A stretch of 40,231 nucleotides of DNA from Prochlorococcus sp. AG-335-I21 (GCA_003282225.1 QBZO01000007.1:1-40231), one strand, 5' to 3'; shown: positions 17,925 through 27,011, counted from the stretch's first letter. Translations and numbers: made by a program. Notes: generated by a model from the letters alone, not told the origin.

Positions 17925-18947
17925 TTACCAGGGATCATCTATTTCTAAGGATTCTGATTGAGGATTTTCTATGACTATTTTTTTCTCTTCAACAGGTTCA
18001 ATATCTAAAGGTTCTTGTGACCTTTGAATAGGTCTCTTTGAAGCCCTATTAGATATAGATGGCCTTTGAACAGCAAATTCTGTCTTATTTTCTTCATCAG
18101 TTTGATAGTCTAATTGTGCTGAAGAGTCATTATCCAAATAAAGTTGTTTTTTATTATTTATTTTTTCTTTTGCAGTTTCAATTTCTACATATTCAAGTTC
18201 TTCTTCTATAAATTCTTCTTCTATAAATTCTTCTTCTTTAATTTTTTCCATAAAATTATTTCGTTCTTCTGATTCAGAACCTGACAATAGCTGATTCTCA
18301 ACTGGCACAAGATTTGCTGTATACCTATTGGCTTCCCTTTCTTCCCATGAAGAACCACCGACCCCAAGTTTCTCGAGTAATCCACTACTGAGTTGATTCA
18401 GTTTTTCCTCTGCACCTTCATAAACAATTATTCTGTCAGTACCACTACTGACTATCTCATCTACAGAAATTTCCCAAGTACTTAAAACACCTTCACCTAA
18501 AAGAGGAACTCCTACTGCACCCATAACAAGAGAAATTAAATCCCCCGTCTCAATATCAAAAGAAAATCCAAGAACTCTTCCAAGAAGCTGACCAGATTCT
18601 GTAATTACCTGGCAATTTATAACTTTCCCATATCTTTCAGGAGAAAAACCGTCGCTCAAAGAGTCTAAAGAATCCACTAGAATTACATCGCCAACCTGCT
18701 TTATACTTTCAAGAGGCATCCATTTAGGTAAACCTGGCAAAAATCTTGTGAGAGGATTATCTCTAAGACCTAGAGCAACTACCTCTCTTCTATCGATATC
18801 AACAACTACTTCACCCACAACCCCTAATCTCTTACCAGTATCAGTAGTAATGACTTGGGTTCCCATAAGTTCCGATCTTAACCATAGACGTTCGCTAGGT
18901 ACGGAATTGCGGCCATTATTATTTGTGGATGTGTTCGACAAACTCAT
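17925..18947 (-). CDS. PRC-barrel domain protein
   Basis: 340 aa, ATG at 18945-18947. Two PRC-barrel units are visible: LMGTQVITTDTGKRLGVVGEVVVDIDRREVVALGLRD (about 29-65) and a second one in CQVITESGQLLGRVLGFSFDIETGDLISLVMGA (about 111-143). The C-terminal 150 residues are acidic and low in complexity, including tandem EEEFI repeats, and end EIDDPW. PRC barrels occur in RimM, in photosynthetic reaction centre H subunits and in stand-alone proteins of unknown role. It lies 45 bp after smc on the same strand. Function unknown. Confidence 0.8.
   Translation of the reverse strand: MSLSNTSTNNNGRNSVPSERLWLRSELMGTQVITTDTGKRLGVVGEVVVDIDRREVVALGLRDNPLTRFLPGLPKWMPLESIKQVGDVILVDSLDSLSDGFSPERYGKVINCQVITESGQLLGRVLGFSFDIETGDLISLVMGAVGVPLLGEGVLSTWEISVDEIVSSGTDRIIVYEGAEEKLNQLSSGLLEKLGVGGSSWEEREANRYTANLVPVENQLLSGSESEERNNFMEKIKEEEFIEEEFIEEELEYVEIETAKEKINNKKQLYLDNDSSAQLDYQTDEENKTEFAVQRPSISNRASKRPIQRSQEPLDIEPVEEKKIVIENPQSESLEIDDPW
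18198..18240 (-). repeat. 15-bp tandem repeats inside the PRC-barrel gene
   Basis: Two perfect 15-bp units (18198-18212 and 18213-18227) and a partial third encode the repeated acidic pentapeptide IEEEF. The unit length is a multiple of three, so gain or loss of a copy keeps the frame. Confidence 0.8.
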
Positions 18948-18992
18948 TAATATCTTTCTGACATTCTGACGTAAAAATTTAAAAAAGTGTGA

Positions 18993-21900
18993 TTATGCAG
19001 CATTTGGTAATCCAACAACTTGAGTATTAGCACCTCTTGCTTGAGCAACACCAATTGTTCGTTCAGATGCACCTATCATAGGTCTTCTATGGCTTACGAC
19101 TATAAATTGAGCATTTGATGACTGACTTGTTATTAATTTTGATAATCTTTCAACGTTAATACCATCTAAAAAACTATCTACTTCATCTAATGCATAAAAA
19201 GGAGAAGGCTTATATTTTTGCAAAGCAAATAAAAAACTTAGAGCCGTTAATGATTTCTCTCCACCCGACATTGAAGCTAATCTTCTAACATTTTTTCCTT
19301 TAGGATGAGCCACTAAAGTTAAACCTCCCTCCAAAGGAGCTTCTGGATTTTCGAGCTGAAGGAACCCATCTCCATCTGACAAATTGGCAAAGATCTCTCT
19401 GAAATGCTTATCAACCTCTATGAATGCCTGCATAAATGCTTCTTGTCTCATAGTTGAAACAGTTTCTATTCTTAATAACAACTCCGATCTTTCATTAGAT
19501 AAAACTTCCAGTCTTTCTATCAAATCATTTAACCTTTCTTTCAAGTCCTCGAGTTCGTCTAAAGCTAACATATTTACCGGTTCTAAACTTTCCAATTTCG
19601 TATTAATCACAACGATCTCTGATTGTAATAAATCAAGAGTTATAGACTGATATTCTCCAAAGCTGGGCAAAGAATCAGGTAGCTGTTTTTTATAATTTTC
19701 TAACTTAATAGTTTCGCTACGCATTTCCTCATTTAGAGAACTGATATCTCTCTCGAGATATTCCAACTTAAGGGTAAACTGATTTATTTCTTGCCTTTTA
19801 TTGGAAATAGATGAATTCAACTCATCCCTTTTTCTTCTTAATGTTCCAAGATCCTCTTCAAGTAGTGATTTTTGACCATCAAGAATCACAAGCTCACTTT
19901 TATAATCATCTCTTTTCTTTATCCATTCATTATGAGCATTAGAAAGCTCTTTAATTGATTCTTGTAGATTCTTTTCTTGTAGAGATATTAGATTTAATTG
20001 ATTATTTATACGTTCTTGATTTAAAACAAATTGATTCTTTTTATTTAATAATTCATCTTTCTCTTGAATCATTAATTCAAGTTGTTTATCTAACTTTTCG
20101 AAATCATTATTATGAGTAATTAAAGAAGATGTTTGCTTATCTTCATAATTCTTTTTAAGGATCATCTCCAATTCATACAACTTTTTTTTAAATGGTTTTA
20201 TTTCATTTTGAATGTTATCTAACCTATCATCTAATAAATTATTTTGAGACGTAAGCTTATTTAGCCTCAAATTATTATCATCAATTCTTTTCATTGAAAC
20301 TTTTAGAGAATTATTATTTACTTCAATTTCTTTATTAGAGGATACGCAATCCTCTAATATTTCCCTTTGATTAAAAATTAGTTTATTCAAGTTATTAGTT
20401 TTATTTAAAATATCATTATCTGATTTCTTCAAAGCTTCTTCAATAATAGATAGTCTTTCTTTTATGGGATGAGCCTCGTCAATATCATTGTTGGTTCCGA
20501 ACCTATAAGCAAGATCTTTATTAACTTTACTACCTCCCGTAATTGCACCACTAACTTCCAATAGTTCTCCACTCAAAGTAACCATTCTAATTTTTTGTTT
20601 AGATGATTTTGCTGACTCTAAATCTGAAAAGACTACTGTATCTCCAAAAACGTATTTAAAAACATCATCATAAACATCATCACAATCAATTAAATTAATA
20701 GCCTTATCTATAAATCCATTCTCATTAAAATTTTCAAATCTTTTAAGCGCGAAATTTTTTTTATAGGTTTTAATTCTATTCAGTGGAAGAAAGGTTAATC
20801 TCCCTGCTTTCTTTTTTTTAAGTATTTCAATAGCTTTTGAAGCAATAGTGTCATTATCAACAACTATTTGTCCAAGTCTATTACCAGCTGCAATTTCCAA
20901 TGCGTATCTGTTTTTGTCGTTTACTGCAGCCAATTGAGCAACATATCCATGTATACCCTCTAAACCTGCCTCTAAAAGTATTCTTAATGCATATGATCCC
21001 CTTGTTTCATTTAGAGCCTCTTTTCTGCTTTCACTTCTTGATAAATCCTTTTCAAGCCTTAATTGTTCATTGTTTAGCCTTAGTTTAGTTTTATTTAACA
21101 AATCTATTTCAATTTTTAAAGTATCAATCTCAGATCTAATACTGCTCAAATTGCGATTTTTTATATCCACTGATTTTTCATTATTTTGATTAAATTCTGA
21201 TAGTTTTTGTTTTTCTAACTTTAAAAGATCATTGTGAGATGTTATTTCCTCTCTTTGAATATTAATTTGTATAATTTCCTCTTCAATATTTCTTTTACTA
21301 GATTCAAGAGGTTGTACTAAAGATCTTATATTTTCTAACTCATTATTAAGCTTTTTACTTTGCTTTGAAAATTCACCTGATTCACTTGCAGCAACAGAAA
21401 GTTTTTTTCTAGATAACTTATGCTTTAACGTTAAATCTTGAATCTCGATATTCAATTTTTCTAGATAATTATCATTAAAGTGCTCTTGTTGATTCTTTTC
21501 TAACTCAGTAGTTTTTTTAGATATTACAATTTTATCGCGTTGATCTTGCAGTTTAATGCCCTCCTCTTTATTAACAACTGCTATTCTTTCTAATTCCCTT
21601 AAATTAGAATTTATACTTCCAATATCAGAATTCACTTTGATTAACTTATCTTCTCCTTTTTCTTTTAATTCTGCAATCATGATTTGCATTGCATCTTGCA
21701 ATACTTGTATTTCTTTACTAAGAGATTCTTTTTGTTGGTTAAATAAAATCTTACTCTTATCCAAGTTAATAGCTTTTTTCTTAATTAATTCAATATTTTG
21801 AACTTGTTTATCGAATAACAGTACTTTTTCAATCCCTTTAATATGAAAAAGTTTTGCCTTCAACTCTTTATATTTTTTTGCTTTTTCACATTCTTTTTCA

Positions 21901-22583
21901 AGCTTTACTTTACTAGATTGCAGTTCATTTTCTAGAATCTCACATCTTTCTTGTCTTTCAAAAACATCATTAAGTTTTGAATGTGTTTGTTCAATTCTGC
22001 TATCAAAAAGAGCTACTCCTGCCAATTCATCAATAAGTGTTCTCCTCTCTTTATTATTCATTGATACTATTCTTGTGACATCTCCCTGCATCACAACATT
22101 ACTACCTTCTGGATCAACACTTAGATCTCTAAGAACTCTCTGTATTTGTTGTAATGTGCACTGGCGTCCGTCAGAGGTATAAGTCGATGCATATGATCCC
22201 CCAGGCATTAACCGCAATTTCCTGGAAACTATCCATTCTTTTTGGCCTCTATTAAGCGTGATATCATCTTCTTCTAAATCCAAAGGTGGAACATCTTCCC
22301 TTGGCGACCAATCTTCAATATTGAACTTAACGGAAACAAATGTTTCGGAAGCTTTACCTTCTTTCACTTTAGAATTATTTATTAAATCTGGTAATCTTTC
22401 TGCTCTCATCCCTCTACTATTTGCCAAACCTAAACAAAATAAAATTCCGTCCAAAATATTACTTTTTCCAGATCCATTTGGACCAGTAACCACTGTAAAA
22501 CCTTCTTCAAGAGGAATTTTTACACTTCCTCCAAAAGATTTAAAATTTTCAAACTCGACCTGATTGATGTATACCAATCGCAA
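18993..22583 (-). CDS. smc: Chromosome segregation ATPase SMC
   Basis: About 1194-1196 aa. It organises and compacts the chromosome as a dimer with ScpA/ScpB. Walker A is GPNGSGKS near the N-terminus; two long coiled-coil arms (about 170-500 and 680-1010) flank the hinge (YALRILLEAGLEGIHGYVAQL onward, about 520-660); the C-terminal head has the signature LASMSGGEKSLTALSF and Walker B YALDEVDSFLDG. Two in-frame TTG codons (22583 and 22577) compete as the start; the second gives MVYINQVEFENFKSFGG, which fits other cyanobacterial SMC proteins better. ScpA and ScpB are not in the window. Confidence 0.95.
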   Translation of the reverse strand: MRLVYINQVEFENFKSFGGSVKIPLEEGFTVVTGPNGSGKSNILDGILFCLGLANSRGMRAERLPDLINNSKVKEGKASETFVSVKFNIEDWSPREDVPPLDLEEDDITLNRGQKEWIVSRKLRLMPGGSYASTYTSDGRQCTLQQIQRVLRDLSVDPEGSNVVMQGDVTRIVSMNNKERRTLIDELAGVALFDSRIEQTHSKLNDVFERQERCEILENELQSSKVKLEKECEKAKKYKELKAKLFHIKGIEKVLLFDKQVQNIELIKKKAINLDKSKILFNQQKESLSKEIQVLQDAMQIMIAELKEKGEDKLIKVNSDIGSINSNLRELERIAVVNKEEGIKLQDQRDKIVISKKTTELEKNQQEHFNDNYLEKLNIEIQDLTLKHKLSRKKLSVAASESGEFSKQSKKLNNELENIRSLVQPLESSKRNIEEEIIQINIQREEITSHNDLLKLEKQKLSEFNQNNEKSVDIKNRNLSSIRSEIDTLKIEIDLLNKTKLRLNNEQLRLEKDLSRSESRKEALNETRGSYALRILLEAGLEGIHGYVAQLAAVNDKNRYALEIAAGNRLGQIVVDNDTIASKAIEILKKKKAGRLTFLPLNRIKTYKKNFALKRFENFNENGFIDKAINLIDCDDVYDDVFKYVFGDTVVFSDLESAKSSKQKIRMVTLSGELLEVSGAITGGSKVNKDLAYRFGTNNDIDEAHPIKERLSIIEEALKKSDNDILNKTNNLNKLIFNQREILEDCVSSNKEIEVNNNSLKVSMKRIDDNNLRLNKLTSQNNLLDDRLDNIQNEIKPFKKKLYELEMILKKNYEDKQTSSLITHNNDFEKLDKQLELMIQEKDELLNKKNQFVLNQERINNQLNLISLQEKNLQESIKELSNAHNEWIKKRDDYKSELVILDGQKSLLEEDLGTLRRKRDELNSSISNKRQEINQFTLKLEYLERDISSLNEEMRSETIKLENYKKQLPDSLPSFGEYQSITLDLLQSEIVVINTKLESLEPVNMLALDELEDLKERLNDLIERLEVLSNERSELLLRIETVSTMRQEAFMQAFIEVDKHFREIFANLSDGDGFLQLENPEAPLEGGLTLVAHPKGKNVRRLASMSGGEKSLTALSFLFALQKYKPSPFYALDEVDSFLDGINVERLSKLITSQSSNAQFIVVSHRRPMIGASERTIGVAQARGANTQVVGLPNAA

Positions 22584-22590
22584 GTCACAA

Positions 22591-22610
22591 TAGCTAAGTA
22601 AGAATAGCTA
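22591..22610. promoter_or_regulatory. TAGCTA-8-TAGCTA repeat upstream of smc
   Basis: Two copies of the palindromic hexamer TAGCTA, 8 bp apart, lie just before the smc start. The symmetry and position fit an operator for a dimeric regulator, but chance is possible in such AT-rich sequence. Confidence 0.25.
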
Positions 22611-22659
22611 CTTTTCAAAAAATCTCAAGAGAATTATTAAGATTATTTCTAAAAACAAA

Positions 22660-23022
22660 TTAATTATTTTTCATTAATTGACAAACATTCCCATCAATTA
22701 TGAACAAACCGTTTAACAAGTTACCATTCAATATGATTTTCAACTCTTGAGAGTGTTGATTATGAGAAATATAAGAGAAAATTCCATGATCAATTCTTTT
22801 TACTAAACCTCTATTTTTAGAAAGTTGATATTCAACCCTAGAAAGCCACACCAATCTATGATTTGGTTGTTTTACTATTTTAACAACACCCTTATTGAGG
22901 GATGGAATTTCGCGAAATTGCCAGGTAAAGCAATCTAATTGATCTTCAACAAGAAAATCATAGTGAATATCAATTAATTTACTACCAATAATCTTATGTT
23001 CGAGTAAAACCCATCGATTCAT
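22660..23022 (-). CDS. 120-aa protein, possibly related to the LigD 3'-phosphoesterase domain
   Basis: ATG at 23020-23022. The N-terminus WVLLEHKIIGSKLIDIHYDFLVED resembles the LigD phosphoesterase pattern (valine-rich strand, EH, then LHYDFRLE), and the C-terminus LKIILNGNLLNGLFIID resembles that family's L.G.RL.G.F.L strand. The Arg that follows HYDF in active enzymes is Leu24 here. If related, it is a minimal and perhaps inactive form. It lies 76 bp upstream of smc on the same strand, which would fit a DNA-associated role; that is inference. The safe description is conserved hypothetical. Confidence 0.6.
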   Translation of the reverse strand: MNRWVLLEHKIIGSKLIDIHYDFLVEDQLDCFTWQFREIPSLNKGVVKIVKQPNHRLVWLSRVEYQLSKNRGLVKRIDHGIFSYISHNQHSQELKIILNGNLLNGLFIIDGNVCQLMKNN

Positions 23023-23109
23023 TATCTAGTGCATCAATAAATTATTTTATTTCAATAATCAATAATTAAGAACAGCTAACAAGATAGCTCATCTAAAAAA
23101 AGGAAAAAC

Positions 23110-23247
23110 CTAGTTACCCGCATCAGGAACAAATCTCAAAGCAATAAATAGCAAACTGCCAGCTCCTGCAATAGCTGCTGCTACCAATCCAAAGTCAGTT
23201 GGAATTGTACGGGATGCAAAAATAATTGCTGCAAGTGTGATATCCAT
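23110..23247 (-). CDS. 45-aa single-span membrane peptide
   Basis: ATG at 23245-23247, TAG at 23110-23112. The peptide begins MDITLAAIIFASRTIPTD, continues with a helix FGLVAAAIAGAGSLLFIAL and ends RFVPDAGN. The Gly/Ala-rich helix with a conserved-looking polar C-terminus looks like a low-mass photosystem or membrane-complex subunit. It does not match PsbY, PsaM or Psb30 well enough for me to name it. It is isolated: 87 bp from the gene downstream and 189 bp from the divergent gene. Confidence 0.6.
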   Translation of the reverse strand: MDITLAAIIFASRTIPTDFGLVAAAIAGAGSLLFIALRFVPDAGN

Positions 23248-23436
23248 GATGAAATAAAAAACTTAATTTAATAAAGTCAGTAATACCTTAACAAAACCTT
23301 ATTACAGAACAGGGGAGATAAATGAAATGTAAATAAAATTTTATATGTCTATAATTTTTTATTAAAAACAAATCTAAATATAAGGGTTTCAAATTAAGAA
23401 GATACGCACTAGTCTAAAAGAAATGTAGGTGGATTA

Positions 23437-23898
23437 ATGGAAGCTTTTCATCCTCCCAAAGAAGTTAAAGAAACAATTGATGATTCTGCGCTGCCAAAGG
23501 AAGAAGGCATATCAGAAAAATGGTTACGTGAAAAAATCGATAGTTTGATTCCGTTAATACAAGAAAAATGGCCTAATATTGCACAACAAACTCTTGAGAC
23601 TGCAAAAGGAAGTATTGATGATTTAGTTGGAGTAATAGCAAGTCATACTGGATCTTCTACTAGTGGTATTAAAAATCAATTATTTCAAATTATTGATTCG
23701 ATTCAAGAAAATAATTGGGAAATTGCAGATAAAATAGAACCAATCGAAAGTCAATTAGAAGAGCTATTAGATGAACTAAACAGTACATTAAGGCCAAAAA
23801 TAGAAGCCCCAATTAGAAAAAAACCAATCTTATCTATTGCTATTGCAGCTGGTATAGGATTATTTATAGGTAGTTTAATTAATAGTAGAAATAAATAA
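23437..23898 (+). CDS. DUF883/YqjD-like membrane-anchored protein
   Basis: 153 aa; ATG at 23437 preceded by AGGTGG, a clear ribosome site. The first 120 residues are helical and amphipathic (SLIPLIQEKWPNIAQQTLETAKGSIDDLV, then LEELLDELNSTLRPKIE). A C-terminal glycine-zipper helix (KKPILSIAIAAGIGLFIGSLINSRNK) is the anchor typical of the ElaB/YqjD/DUF883 group; some members tether ribosomes to the membrane. It abuts the next gene, and the pair has the yqjD-yqjE arrangement. Confidence 0.72.
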   Translation: MEAFHPPKEVKETIDDSALPKEEGISEKWLREKIDSLIPLIQEKWPNIAQQTLETAKGSIDDLVGVIASHTGSSTSGIKNQLFQIIDSIQENNWEIADKIEPIESQLEELLDELNSTLRPKIEAPIRKKPILSIAIAAGIGLFIGSLINSRNK

Positions 23899-24285
23899 AT
23901 GGATAAACCCAAAAACAAAAACTTTGCTAATACAGCTTCAAGAATCTCTGCAATTGCAAGTTCGGTAATGGATTTGCATGTCCGAATAGCACTTCAAGAA
24001 GTTGATAGAGAAAAGAGAAGATTAATAAGTGGGGGAGTATTTATTGCTATGGGTGGAATTTTATTATTATTAGTTGTGATATGTATTCATGTTATTTTTT
24101 ATCTTACTCTTAGTAAGTTGAATAATTGGGCAACAGAATATAATCTACTTTTAATAATATTTGTTGATTTATTTCTTGCAGGTTTAAGCTTGAAGCTTGG
24201 AGGAAAACTTGCCAAAGGACCTTATCTACCCCAAACACTAGAAGGTTTGGGTAAAACAACAAAAGCAGTGTTAGGAAAAAAATAA
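23899..24285 (+). CDS. Phage-holin-superfamily (YqjE-like) membrane protein
   Basis: 128 aa. A polar N-terminus (ASRISAIASSVMDLHVRIALQEVDREKRRL) precedes two membrane helices (about 47-70 and 81-101), the pattern of the YqjE/holin 3-6 family. No phage genes are nearby, so this is a chromosomal family member rather than a lysis protein. The ATG overlaps nothing but starts one base after the stop of the DUF883-like gene, so the two are surely co-translated. Function unknown; membrane stress is reported for enterobacterial relatives. Confidence 0.75.
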   Translation: MDKPKNKNFANTASRISAIASSVMDLHVRIALQEVDREKRRLISGGVFIAMGGILLLLVVICIHVIFYLTLSKLNNWATEYNLLLIIFVDLFLAGLSLKLGGKLAKGPYLPQTLEGLGKTTKAVLGKK

Positions 24286-24286
24286 A

Positions 24287-25411
24287 TTATCTTATTAAAT
24301 ATTTTATCCATCTACAATCAATACCTCCATTGCTCACTGGTATTTTAAAAGAAGATTTCATTTTTAAATATCTTGTAAGTTTTGGATTCCCACTTAGTAA
24401 CCAGAATTCCCAACCAGAAAAATTTCTCTTTAAAAATTTACCCATATCCTCATATAAGGTAATTAATTCGTTTTCATCACCTAATTTTTTCCCATAAGGT
24501 GGATTACATAAAACTAATCCTTCTGAAGATTTAAATTGAATATTTTTAAAATCACCATTTTGTAATTCAATATAATTTTCGAGTCCTGCTAGATTTATGT
24601 TGACTTTTGCTTGGTCAAAAACATCTTTATTAATCTCACAACCAATAATTTTTGATAGTTTCCCAAAGGTAATAACTCTCTTCTGAGCCTTGTCCTTCTC
24701 TTCTAAATAAATAGATTTATTAAAATCGAGCCAATTTTCAAAAAGATAAAATTGCTGAAATTTAAGCGGAACTTTAAGAATTTGATTAATAGCCTCTATT
24801 AAAAAAGTACCTGACCCACACATAAGATCAACCAAAGGTTTAGTTCCATTCCATTCAGTCATTTTTAACAGTCCAGAGGCTAAATTTTCTTTAAGTGGAG
24901 CATTTCCAATAGCAGGTCTATATCCTCTTTTATGAAGACTGTCAAAAGTGCTCTGCAGGCTAAGAACCCCACAATCGTTATTTAAATGTAAATGAATTAT
25001 CAAATCAGGATTATCTAAAGAAATATTAGATCTTTTATTCCAAACAGATTGTTGGAGATCAGTAATTGAATTTTTAACCTCAAGAGCAGTGAAATGAGAA
25101 TGACTTAACAATGAAGTTCTGCCAGTTACTTGAACATTGAATGTTTTTTCAGAAGGCAACCATTTCAACCAATCAAACGAATCTCTAACCCCCTCATATA
25201 AAGAAAGCCTGTCGAAGCAACGAAAACGTGCAACTTGTCTATAAAAACGAAACGCAACTCTTGAAAAAAAATGAATTCTATAAAAAGTGGCATAATCACA
25301 TTCAAAAGAAACTGATCTTTTATAGGTATTAATATTCAATCCACCCAAATCATCAATTTCACTTGCTAAATATTTCTCTAAACCTTCAGGTGAAGATGCA
25401 ATTACATACAT
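24287..25411 (-). CDS. THUMP-domain 23S rRNA (guanine-N2)-methyltransferase, RlmL type
   Basis: 374 aa, ATG at 25409-25411. The N-terminus MYVIASSPEGLEKYLASEI and the region to about residue 160 form the ferredoxin-like plus THUMP RNA-binding module. The SAM-dependent methyltransferase domain has LMCGSGTFLIEA (about 196-207, SAM binding) and the catalytic NPPYG (303-307). This corresponds to the RlmL N-terminal half (m2G2445); the RlmK half is absent, as is usual outside enterobacteria. It converges on the YqjE-like gene with one base between the stops. Confidence 0.88.
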   Translation of the reverse strand: MYVIASSPEGLEKYLASEIDDLGGLNINTYKRSVSFECDYATFYRIHFFSRVAFRFYRQVARFRCFDRLSLYEGVRDSFDWLKWLPSEKTFNVQVTGRTSLLSHSHFTALEVKNSITDLQQSVWNKRSNISLDNPDLIIHLHLNNDCGVLSLQSTFDSLHKRGYRPAIGNAPLKENLASGLLKMTEWNGTKPLVDLMCGSGTFLIEAINQILKVPLKFQQFYLFENWLDFNKSIYLEEKDKAQKRVITFGKLSKIIGCEINKDVFDQAKVNINLAGLENYIELQNGDFKNIQFKSSEGLVLCNPPYGKKLGDENELITLYEDMGKFLKRNFSGWEFWLLSGNPKLTRYLKMKSSFKIPVSNGGIDCRWIKYLIR

Positions 25412-25478
25412 ATATATTTAAAAAATTAATGAAATAACTATTCAATACTCATTTTGCCTGCCAGAATATAAATGTCCA

Positions 25479-25740
25479 ATTGGACTAGGTGATCTCAACC
25501 GATGTTTCGGACAGCGGTTCGATTCCGCTCAACTCCATTACCTTTTGGGGTTGTAATGGTTTCGACGGGGCATAAGGAAGATGACTGAAGCCTGCTCGGT
25601 TAGAGCAAAAACACAAACGCTAACAAAATCGTTAGTTTCTCCCGTCAAACAGCACCAGTTGCTGCTTGATCTCAAAGGAGATGGGGTGATATCAGCCTTA
25701 TCAACCAAATGATCCAAGGAGCCTGGAAGGGCTCCACCAT
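25479..25740 (+). ncRNA. ssrA: Two-piece (circularly permuted) tmRNA
   Basis: The acceptor piece comes first and ends with T arm AGCGG-TTCGATT-CCGCT and CAACTCCA (to 25537). A 9-nt spacer (25538-25546) follows, then the coding piece starting GGGGTTG (25547-25553), which pairs with CAACTCC to rebuild the acceptor stem. The tag reading frame 25619-25669 encodes ANKIVSFSRQTAPVAA-stop, the Prochlorococcus proteolysis tag. A hairpin GGAGCC-TGGAAG-GGCTCC (25718-25735) marks the 3' end region. The spacer is removed during maturation to give two RNAs. tmRNA rescues ribosomes stalled on broken messages. The outer ends are approximate; TATAAA at 25467-25472 may be the -10 box. Confidence 0.93.
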
Positions 25741-25894
25741 TTTAAATTGATCGAATATGGTATTAGATAATTTGTTAATTTGTAAAATTTACTTCAAAAG
25801 AATGTATTAGAAATTATTTTTTGAAGTTTATAAGTATAAATACTGAGAAGATTACAAAACATTTATTTTAACGTATTAAAAATTCTCAATACAA
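25741..25894. other. Intergenic region after ssrA
   Basis: 154 bp of AT-rich sequence with no supported gene; it may carry the ssrA terminator (the hairpin at 25718-25735 is followed by ACCATTTT) and a promoter for the 44-aa ORF. Confidence 0.35.
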
Positions 25895-26029
25895 ATGAGC
25901 ACAAAAAATAACATTAATGACTTATTAATAAACTTAAAACCAAAAGTTTTAAGATTTACAGGTTCAAACTTTCCGACAGAACTTTGGAGCAATAATCAAA
26001 TAAAAAATCTTAAAAAATTATCTGCATAA
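25895..26029 (+). CDS. 44-aa hypothetical protein
   Basis: ATG at 25895, TAA at 26027-26029. The peptide (MSTKNNINDLLINLKPKV..., ending KNLKKLSA) is basic, soluble and not low-complexity; it contains FTGSNFPTELWSNN. I do not recognise it. It lies between ssrA and the aldo/keto reductase gene, converging on the latter with a 19-bp gap. It may be a real small gene, but no ribosome site is obvious. Confidence 0.45.
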   Translation: MSTKNNINDLLINLKPKVLRFTGSNFPTELWSNNQIKNLKKLSA

Positions 26030-26048
26030 GATTTATTTAATTCTTTTT

Positions 26049-27011
26049 TTACAAACTTGAAAAAGGATTACTTGGCATCTTTTTTAAACACTTTTGAGAA
26101 GCTTCTTGAAGCATTCCAAATTCTTTATGATTTAAGTTCCATTTAAAAACATTCGAGATATCAATAACTTGCGACCTTTTTCTCATTCCTACAAGAGGTA
26201 TAGCTCCCTGATAACAACACCAATTTATTGCAACTTGAGCTTGTGAAACTGATCTTGAAACAGCAATCTGTTTAAGGCATCTCCTTAATTCAATACTTGA
26301 TTTTTTATAGTTTTTAAAAATCAAACTACGTAGAAAAGAATTTTGCTTGTCTTCATCTTTTTCAGGATCTATACATAGTATTCCAAAAGATAAAGGACTA
26401 TAGGCTAAAAAATCAATATCATTATTTTCACAAATTCTTTTTACATTTGTATGTTTTAAAAAATCTGGAGATAATAAAGAAAACTGAATTTGAACACTTT
26501 TAACTTTCTTATCTCTTTTTGATAAGTATTGAATTATTTTCTTTAATCTTTGGGGTCCGATATTTGATAATCCAATTTGAAAATTAAAACCTTGATCAAT
26601 TAAATCGCAAAGATTATTTAATAATTGTAATTCTTGCCAAGGATTATATTTCGCGGTTGACCAATGTAATTGAACTATATCCAATTTATTATTTAATCTT
26701 TCTAAACTTTTGAGATATGGTTTAGTGAAGCCTTTATTCCCAAATCTCCATGGATAAGGAGCAAGCTTTGTTGCTATTTGTACTCGTTTTTTTTGAAAAG
26801 AAGGAGTATCTAGTAAAAATTTCCCTAAAAGTTCTTCACTTCTTCCATTAAGTTTTCCAGTTCCATAAGAATCTGCACTATCAATTAAGTTAAAACCTCT
26901 TTTTAACGCTTCTTTATAAGTCTCACGTAAATCATCATCATTACTAATTTGATAGTCCCAAAAAACTTGATTTCCCCAAGACCATGTTCCTAATCCAATT
27001 CTTTTTTTCAC
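26049..27011 (-). CDS. Aldo/keto reductase
   Basis: 320 aa, GTG start at 27009-27011. It has an NADP(H)-dependent (alpha/beta)8 reductase fold. The catalytic tetrad is visible: Asp44 and Tyr49 in NLIDSADSYGTG, Lys82 in ATKLAP and His116 in VQLHWS. The C-terminal GMRKRSQVID is the cofactor-binding region in which RKRSQ contacts the 2'-phosphate of NADP. Closest group by eye is the plant pyridoxal-reductase/YakC-like branch. Substrate is unknown. It is divergent from parA. Confidence 0.9.
   Translation of the reverse strand: MKKRIGLGTWSWGNQVFWDYQISNDDDLRETYKEALKRGFNLIDSADSYGTGKLNGRSEELLGKFLLDTPSFQKKRVQIATKLAPYPWRFGNKGFTKPYLKSLERLNNKLDIVQLHWSTAKYNPWQELQLLNNLCDLIDQGFNFQIGLSNIGPQRLKKIIQYLSKRDKKVKSVQIQFSLLSPDFLKHTNVKRICENNDIDFLAYSPLSFGILCIDPEKDEDKQNSFLRSLIFKNYKKSSIELRRCLKQIAVSRSVSQAQVAINWCCYQGAIPLVGMRKRSQVIDISNVFKWNLNHKEFGMLQEASQKCLKKMPSNPFSSL

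Noticed and set aside
23899-24285. Holin-like gene as a prophage remnant
   Set aside because: The YqjE-like family is chromosomal, the pair with the DUF883 gene is ordered, and no phage genes are near.
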